A stretch of 64,000 nt of DNA from Rhizobium sp. SSA_523 (GTDB lineage Bacteria > Pseudomonadota > Alphaproteobacteria > Rhizobiales > Rhizobiaceae). Positions 58,834 through 64,000 of this stretch are shown piece by piece. Within the stretch, counting starts at the first letter, position 1. Each line of letters begins with the position of its first letter. Below the pieces are notes generated by a model. That model searched no databases and was not told the origin of the DNA. It saw nothing but the letters and a program-made list of their open reading frames with translations. The stretch is from assembly GCF_030435705.1 (NCBI RefSeq), contig NZ_CP129382.1:2046001-2110000 (forward strand), in the 5' to 3' direction. Both the position numbers and the translations under genes were made by a program.

Positions 58834-61025
58834 TGGGGCAGGCTCATCAGCGGTCCGGCATAGCGAAGCGCGTCTATTCCCTCGATATCCATCGGCCGGC
58901 CGAAGAGATAGCCCTGCAGCCTGTCGCAGCCGGCGTGGCGCAACTGATGGGCCTGGGCTTCGGTCTCCACCCCCTCGGCCGTCACCGGAAGGTCCAGCGA
59001 GCGGGCCAGTGCAACGGTGGCACGCAGGGTTTCGAGCGCCCGGCCGCTATGCGCCACCTCCTCCACCAGCGAGCGATCGAGCTTGATGCGATCGAAGCCG
59101 AACTGGCGCAGATAGCCGACGCTGGAAAAGCCGGCGCCGAAATCGTCAAGCGCCACTTTGACGCCGGTCTGCCGCAAGAGTTCCAGCGTCCGGCGCGCCC
59201 GCGCCGGGTTCTGGATGAAGTAGGTCTCCGTCAGCTCGAGCGTCAGCCGCGAGGGCGAGATGTCGCTTTCCTTTAAGACTTCGGCAACCCGGCCGACAAA
59301 GGCCGGATCGCGGAACTGGCCGGGCGAGACGTTGACGGAAAGCGCCAGATCCGGCCAGGCGCTCAATGCTGCGCAGGCCGAGCGCAGCACGCAAAGCCCG
59401 AGCAGATCGATCAGGCCGGTGCTCTCCGCGATCGGAATGAAAATATCGGGTGAGACCGGGCCGACCCCGTGGCGGTTCCAGCGGGCCAGCGCCTCGACGC
59501 CGTGGATCGTAAGGCTCTTCGCATCGATGATGGGCTGGAAGACGACGGTGATCTCCTGCGCGTCGATGGCTGCCCGCAGATCGATCTCGAGCAGATTGCG
59601 CTCCTCGCGCTCCTCGTCCATCGACGGATCGTAAAGGGTCCAGCGACCCCGCCCCTCCTCCTTGGAGCAATACATGGCCATGTCGGCCCGGCGGATCAGT
59701 TCCTCGCTCGGAACCACGCCCTTCTTGGTGACGGACAGGCCGATGCTGCAGCCGATCACCGCCACGCGTTCGCCCATCGTGAAGGGCTCGCCGAGGAAAT
59801 CGAGAATGGCCTCGCACAGTTCGGCCGCGGCTTTGTGCACGTCGTGCCCGACAAAGGCGATGGCGAATTCGTCGCCGCCCAGCCGCGCGAGGACCCGGTC
59901 GGGTCCTGCAAGCACCCGCAGGCCCGCCGAGACGCTGCGGATCAGCACATCGCCGGTGGCATGGCCATAGGCATCGTTGACCTCCTTGAACCCGTCGAGA
60001 TCCAGATAGAGGAGTGCCACATCCTTGCGCTCTGTCCGCGCCCGCTCCACCAGATCGCTCAATCCGGCAAACAGGCCGGCGCGGTTGGCAAGCCCGCTCA
60101 GTCGATCGGTCATCGCCAGCTTCAGCGCTGCCGTCTCGTCGGCGCTGAGGCGGGCCAGCGCCTGATTGCCGCTGACGAAGAGAAGCAGCATGTAGATGGC
60201 GATCATGGCGACGGCGCACCAGACGAGCGGGCGCACCTGCGCGAGGCTTGCATCGCCCGGCGAACGCGGCAGCCAGGACAGGCCGGCGATGACGCGGTCG
60301 GTGGGGCTCAAAATCGGCACCAGATGCGAGGCCAGTTCGGATGTCGGCAGGAGAACCAGGCCGGACAGGACATAGGCCTTGGACAGGCGCGAGATCGTGA
60401 CCTCAGACAGATGCCGGAAGAAGATGACATAGCGGCTTTCCGCCAGGGCCGCCGCCCGTTCGTCCGACCGCAAGCGGATCAGCCCGACGGCCACCGCGGC
60501 TATGCCCTTGGATGTCGTGACGAAGCCCGCCGCTTCCATGCTATCCTTGCCGGATCCCGACCGCACGCTGTCGAACAGCGTCCAGACATCGGGCGTCACA
60601 TAGCCTTCCAGCGATGCGGTGAGCTTTTTCCCCTCGGAATAGGCGGAGACGGGGCGACCGGAATGATCGAGGATGACGGAGACGTCGAACAGGCTGTTTT
60701 CGGCCGTCGTATCGCCGAAATTGCGGTCCAGCCAGCTGACATCCCGTGTCCGATAGGCATTGTCTGCCGCATCATCCCAGGCGGCATAATCATGCAAAGT
60801 GGCGGAGAGCTGTTCGCGGAAGGTGAAAAGCGCGCCGCTGACCGCTTCGCGGGACCGGCTTTCATCGAGTTCGTTCGCATAATGGCCAACGCGGTCCAGC
60901 GCGGTGAACACCATCGCGCAGACGCAGACCATGACAGCGGCGAAGATGAGCACCATTGATCGCACCGCGGAGCGACGATCAACGGTTGCCGCAGACCGCT
61001 GCAGATGAGAAGCGACAAACCGCAT
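58824..61025 (-). CDS. CHASE4-GGDEF-EAL cyclic-di-GMP protein
   Basis: This 733-aa membrane protein has TM1 at about 24-45, a periplasmic CHASE4 sensor to about 265 (DYAAWDDAADNAY) and TM2 at about 268-288. A GGDEF domain (signature GGDEF at 383-387) is followed by an EAL domain (EAL at 511-513, DDFGAGFSS later). Both catalytic motifs are intact, so it could make and break c-di-GMP. No RxxD inhibitory site precedes GGDEF (GPDRVLARL). It lies after the metNIQ genes on the same strand, with a 273-base gap. Confidence 0.93.
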   Translation of the reverse strand: MRFVASHLQRSAATVDRRSAVRSMVLIFAAVMVCVCAMVFTALDRVGHYANELDESRSREAVSGALFTFREQLSATLHDYAAWDDAADNAYRTRDVSWLDRNFGDTTAENSLFDVSVILDHSGRPVSAYSEGKKLTASLEGYVTPDVWTLFDSVRSGSGKDSMEAAGFVTTSKGIAAVAVGLIRLRSDERAAALAESRYVIFFRHLSEVTISRLSKAYVLSGLVLLPTSELASHLVPILSPTDRVIAGLSWLPRSPGDASLAQVRPLVWCAVAMIAIYMLLLFVSGNQALARLSADETAALKLAMTDRLSGLANRAGLFAGLSDLVERARTERKDVALLYLDLDGFKEVNDAYGHATGDVLIRSVSAGLRVLAGPDRVLARLGGDEFAIAFVGHDVHKAAAELCEAILDFLGEPFTMGERVAVIGCSIGLSVTKKGVVPSEELIRRADMAMYCSKEEGRGRWTLYDPSMDEEREERNLLEIDLRAAIDAQEITVVFQPIIDAKSLTIHGVEALARWNRHGVGPVSPDIFIPIAESTGLIDLLGLCVLRSACAALSAWPDLALSVNVSPGQFRDPAFVGRVAEVLKESDISPSRLTLELTETYFIQNPARARRTLELLRQTGVKVALDDFGAGFSSVGYLRQFGFDRIKLDRSLVEEVAHSGRALETLRATVALARSLDLPVTAEGVETEAQAHQLRHAGCDRLQGYLFGRPMDIEGIDALRYAGPLMSLPQSA

Positions 61026-61104
61026 ACAAGAACCCTACTGGTCCCTGATCTATAGGGTGCAACCGTTCAGATCCCCTTAACAGGGCTTTACAGGTTGTAC
61101 CATG

Positions 61105-61145
61105 CATCCGGGCCTTCCCGCTGAAGCGCGCGGAAGGCCCGGATG
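61105..61145. repeat. 14-bp stem inverted repeat
   Basis: CATCCGGGCCTTCC pairs with GGAAGGCCCGGATG around a 13-base loop that itself contains CGC-TGAA-GCG. The stem is perfect but no T-tract follows on either strand, so I do not call it an intrinsic terminator. It lies between metQ and the GGDEF-EAL gene. Confidence 0.72.
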
Positions 61146-61218
61146 ACGACCGGTCGGTAACGGTCTTTCGACGATTGCCTTTCGAGAACCGCCTTTCGGG
61201 CATCGCGGCCAACCATCG

Positions 61219-61288
61219 CCACAAGACAATGACCATGAGGCAATGGCCGCGAGGCATTGGCCACGAGGCATTGGCCACGAGGCAGTGG
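61219..61288. repeat. 14-bp tandem repeat (5 units) beyond metQ
   Basis: Five consecutive 14-base units (starting 61219, 61233, 61247, 61261, 61275) resemble CCACGAGGCATTGG. The third to fifth units are closest to each other. Confidence 0.8.
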
Positions 61289-61298
61289 CCGGCAATGA

Positions 61299-62078
61299 TT
61301 ACCAGGCGGCGATCACGGCGCCCTTGAACTGTGTCTGGATGTACGACTTGATCGTCGCGCTGTGATAGGCCTCGACCAGCGTCTTCACCCATGCTGCATC
61401 CTTGTCTGCCGAGCGAACGGCGATGACATTGATGTAGGGAGCCTTCTCGCCCTCGCGGGCAATCGGGTCCTTGGCCGGATCCAGCCCTGCTTCCAGGGCG
61501 TAATTGGTGTTGATGACGGACGCGTCCACGTCATCCAGGGCGCGCGGCAGCTGGGCGGCATCCAGTTCGGCGAATGTCAGGTTCTTCGGATTGTCCACCA
61601 CATCCGCCGGCGACACCTTCAGGCCCGCCTCCTGCCGCAGCTTGATGAGCCCCTTGTCGGCGAGGATCAGCAGCGCCCGGCCGCCATTGGTCGGATCGTT
61701 GGGGATCGCGATGGAGGCGCCGTCCTTCAAGTCGTCGAGGCTCTTCACCTTCTTCGAATAGATGCCCATCGGGAAGTTGACGGTCTGCGCCACGCTGACG
61801 AGATCGAAACCGCGATCCTTCACCTGGTTGTCCAGATAGGGCTGGTGCTGGAAGGAATTGGCCTGCAGGTCGCCATCCGCCAAAGCCTGGTTCGGTACGA
61901 CGTAATCGGAAAATTCCAGAATATCGAGGTCCAGCCCCTTTTCGGCGGCGACCGTCTTCACCTGTTCCATGATCTGCGCATGCGGGCCGGGCGTGACACC
62001 GATCTTGATGGTTTCAGCGAAAGCGGAACCGGCAGCAAGAAGCGCAGCCAGCGACGTTGCGAGAAGAAGTGTCTTCAT
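61299..62078 (-). CDS. metQ: Methionine ABC transporter substrate-binding protein
   Basis: This 259-aa NlpA-family protein has a non-lipoprotein signal peptide (MKTLLLATSLAALLAAGSAFA). The mature part begins ETIKIGVTPGPHAQIMEQV. The family block NDPTNGGRALLILADKGLI is present. It delivers methionine (D or L) to MetNI. GGAGAAAGAC precedes the ATG. Last gene of the metNIQ operon, 40 bases after metI. Confidence 0.94.
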   Translation of the reverse strand: MKTLLLATSLAALLAAGSAFAETIKIGVTPGPHAQIMEQVKTVAAEKGLDLDILEFSDYVVPNQALADGDLQANSFQHQPYLDNQVKDRGFDLVSVAQTVNFPMGIYSKKVKSLDDLKDGASIAIPNDPTNGGRALLILADKGLIKLRQEAGLKVSPADVVDNPKNLTFAELDAAQLPRALDDVDASVINTNYALEAGLDPAKDPIAREGEKAPYINVIAVRSADKDAAWVKTLVEAYHSATIKSYIQTQFKGAVIAAW

Positions 62079-62118
62079 GGGTCTTTCTCCTGTGAAAGAA
62101 ACGAGGAAATGGCAGAAT

Positions 62119-62787
62119 TCAAGGTTTGCGGGTGCGCTTGTCGAAACGCCGCGCGAGGCTGTCACCGGCGCTCTGCACCGCCTGCACCAGGACGATCAGC
62201 ACCACGACGACCGCCAGCATCACTTCCGGCATGAAACGCTGATAGCCGTAGCGGATGCCGAGATCGCCCAGTCCGCCGCCGCCGACAGCGCCGACCATGG
62301 CCGAGTAGCCGATCAGGCTGACAAGCGTCAGGGTGAGCGAAAGCGTGATGCCGGGCATGGCTTCCGCGACGAGGACCTTGCTGACGATCTGCCAGCGGCT
62401 GGCCCCCATGGCGCGCGCCGCCTCGACAAGACCTTGATCCACCTCGCGGATGGCGGCCTCGATCAGACGGGCAATGAAGGGAATGGTCGCAATCGTCAGC
62501 GGCACGATCGCGGCACTGGTGCCGATCGACGTGCCGGCCACGAGCCTTGTGAAGGGAATGATGGCAACCACGAGGATGATGAAGGGTGTCGACCGCGTCG
62601 CATTGACGATCAGCCCGACGATGCGGTTGGACATAGGCGCTGCAAAGAGTTCGCCCTTGCCGCTCGTCGCCAGGAAGATGCCGATCGACAGGCCGATCAG
62701 CGTGCCGATCACGCCGGCCACCGCCACCATCTGGATCGTCTGGACAAGCGCCTTGTAGAGCAGCGCGAAAAGCATGTCAGGCGCCAT
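62119..62787 (-). CDS. metI: Methionine ABC transporter permease
   Basis: This 222-aa inner-membrane subunit has five predicted transmembrane helices and the ABC EAA loop ([20 protein letters not shown] near residue 140) that contacts MetN. It overlaps metN by 11 bases, so the two are coupled in translation. Confidence 0.95.
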   Translation of the reverse strand: MAPDMLFALLYKALVQTIQMVAVAGVIGTLIGLSIGIFLATSGKGELFAAPMSNRIVGLIVNATRSTPFIILVVAIIPFTRLVAGTSIGTSAAIVPLTIATIPFIARLIEAAIREVDQGLVEAARAMGASRWQIVSKVLVAEAMPGITLSLTLTLVSLIGYSAMVGAVGGGGLGDLGIRYGYQRFMPEVMLAVVVVLIVLVQAVQSAGDSLARRFDKRTRKP

Positions 62788-63898
62788 AGCCGAGAACCTC
62801 CGTCAACAGACCCGTCTGCCGGTAGAAGGCATTTGCCCGCTCCAGCACCGCGGCATCGGCCGGATAGGAAATGACGAGCGAACCATAGGGTTCTCCGGCA
62901 ATCTCGTCGATCGTTCCGGTCAGGATATTGACCTCCGCGCCAAGCTCGCTGATCAGACGCGAGATGATTGGCTGCTCCGCCGTGGCGCCGAAGAAGGTCA
63001 GGCGTGTATAAATGCGGTCTCCCGCACCGGCTGCGGGTTTCAGCCGCCTGGCAATGGCGTCGGGAAGCTTGGTCCCCGGCAGACCCGAGAGCAGCGCGCG
63101 CGTGGTTGCATGCACGGGACGGGTGAAGACATCGAATGTATGGCCGGCCTCGACGATTGCGCCCTTGTCGATCACGGCCACCTGTGCGGCAATGGTCTTC
63201 ACCACCTCCATCTCATGCGTGATCAGAAGCACGGTCAGACCGAGCTCGCGATTGATGCGCTTGATGAGGTCGAGGATGGACTGCGTGGTTTCCGGATCGA
63301 GCGCCGAGGTCGCTTCGTCCGAGAGGAGCAGCTTGGGCTCGGTCGCCAGAGCCCGGGCAATGCCCACACGCTGCTTCTGCCCGCCCGAAAGCTCCGCCGG
63401 ATAGCGGCCCGCTTTGTCCGCCAGACCCACAAGGTCCAGAAGCGGTGCAACCCGCGCCTTGATCGCCTGCCGGTCCAGCCCGGCAATCTCCAGCGGCAGC
63501 GCCACATTGCCGAAGACGGTGCGCGATGACAGAAGGTTGAAATGCTGGAAGATCATGCCGACCTCCCGGCGCAGATCCCGCAGCCCGCGTTCCGTCAGCG
63601 CCGCAACATCGACGCCGTCCACCAGGACCTGGCCGGAACTGGGCTTTTCCAGCCCGTTGACCAGCCGGATCAGGGTCGATTTTCCGGCGCCGGAACGGCC
63701 GATAATGCCGGTGATGGCGCCTTTCGGCACTGTGTAATCGACGCCGGCGAGGGCAACGAACTCGCCTTGGCCGCCACGATCGGCAAATCGCTTGGTGACG
63801 GCCTGGAAGGCCACCATGGCGGGCGCCGTCACATCCGGACGGGCGGATACGGACGCGGCAGACTGCGCCGTTTGCAAAGGTTCAGGGATGGACTGCAT
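62777..63898 (-). CDS. metN: Methionine ABC transporter ATP-binding protein
   Basis: This 373-aa ATPase has Walker [10 protein letters not shown], the signature [15 protein letters not shown], Walker [12 protein letters not shown] and a C-terminal NIL domain (about 290-373) that senses methionine in MetN proteins. An N-terminal extension of about 28 residues (from MQSIPEP) is poorly conserved, so an internal start ([11 protein letters not shown]) is possible. The upstream region lies at the window edge. Confidence 0.95.
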   Translation of the reverse strand: MQSIPEPLQTAQSAASVSARPDVTAPAMVAFQAVTKRFADRGGQGEFVALAGVDYTVPKGAITGIIGRSGAGKSTLIRLVNGLEKPSSGQVLVDGVDVAALTERGLRDLRREVGMIFQHFNLLSSRTVFGNVALPLEIAGLDRQAIKARVAPLLDLVGLADKAGRYPAELSGGQKQRVGIARALATEPKLLLSDEATSALDPETTQSILDLIKRINRELGLTVLLITHEMEVVKTIAAQVAVIDKGAIVEAGHTFDVFTRPVHATTRALLSGLPGTKLPDAIARRLKPAAGAGDRIYTRLTFFGATAEQPIISRLISELGAEVNILTGTIDEIAGEPYGSLVISYPADAAVLERANAFYRQTGLLTEVLGYGA

Positions 63899-64000
63899 GG
63901 AGATCTCGTTGTTCGGGAGCCGCCGCGGCGGCGCAAATCAGGGCGTGGCTCAGTGAGAGCAGCACATTCGACGCATTGAACGCCGTTTCAACATCCCTGA
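63899..64000 (-). promoter_or_regulatory. metN upstream region (truncated)
   Basis: Only 102 bases are visible. A GC palindrome GCCGCCGCGGCGGC sits at 63919-63932. I could not recognise a SAM riboswitch in this fragment, and any motif may continue outside the window. Confidence 0.35.

Noticed and set aside
61219..61288. CRISPR-like array
   Set aside because: The units are directly adjacent with no spacers between them, so it is a plain tandem repeat.
63899..64000. SAM riboswitch before metN
   Set aside because: I could not find the conserved blocks in the visible 102 bases. It might lie outside the window.

Overview
The window looks like chromosome from a Rhizobiaceae bacterium (Rhizobium/Agrobacterium group). 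The evidence is the high-GC coding bias, the glgP-glgB-glgC-glgA-pgm-glgX glycogen cluster, a heterotetrameric sarcosine oxidase operon (soxBDAG), an Odc-type ornithine decarboxylase, and composite palindromic intergenic repeats of a kind I associate with rhizobia. No rRNA, tRNA, insertion sequence, prophage or CRISPR array was recognised, and the content is mostly core metabolism. The exact species cannot be read from the sequence.

Layout, left to right. 1-7752: a small rhizobial-type hypothetical gene, then a three-gene operon of transglutaminase-like and permuted ATP-grasp/alpha-E proteins, a predicted but uncharacterised peptide-ligase/peptidase system. 7887-9158: a TadG-like von Willebrand protein closed by a strong terminator. 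9389-21354: glycogen metabolism, with stop/start overlaps at glgP-glgB and glgA-pgm. A convergent AHSA1/SRPBCC gene splits pgm from glgX. 21631-24831: a MaoC hydratase and a chemoreceptor behind an AT-rich promoter region. 24966-30114: sarcosine oxidase on the minus strand. 30346-33670: an enoyl-reductase-like MDR, rpsU, a TPR lipoprotein and a cytochrome aa3 subunit IV-like peptide. 34033-37977: a TRAP transporter whose binding protein is encoded convergently. 38347-41891: a class-I amidotransferase-like hydrolase, a 2-hydroxyacid dehydrogenase with its LacI-type regulator, and a MarR regulator. 41978-44972: creatininase, then a CobW GTPase and a WD40 protein that probably form a zinc-responsive pair. 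45015-50289: an SDR, a serine hydrolase, OmpW, a GNAT and ornithine decarboxylase. 50816-53495: LysR, DUF1007 and a NicO nickel/cobalt exporter. 53511-58691: a small membrane protein, a GNAT, DUF533, KDPG aldolase, a CYTH-CHAD pair and TrhO. 58824-64000: a CHASE4-GGDEF-EAL protein and the methionine importer metNIQ.

The most distinctive signals are regulatory. Two FNR/FixK-type palindromes sit in tandem in front of ompW and a third in front of trhO. A Zur-like palindrome precedes the CobW/WD40 pair. A 526-base leader precedes the ornithine decarboxylase, where the alphaproteobacterial speF RNA is expected. Two copies of a ~109-bp palindromic repeat each overlap the stop codon of a gene. Short tandem repeats (11-21 bp) recur in many spacers. 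No clear novel defence or mobile system was seen. The ATP-grasp/transglutaminase operon is the best candidate for undescribed biochemistry.
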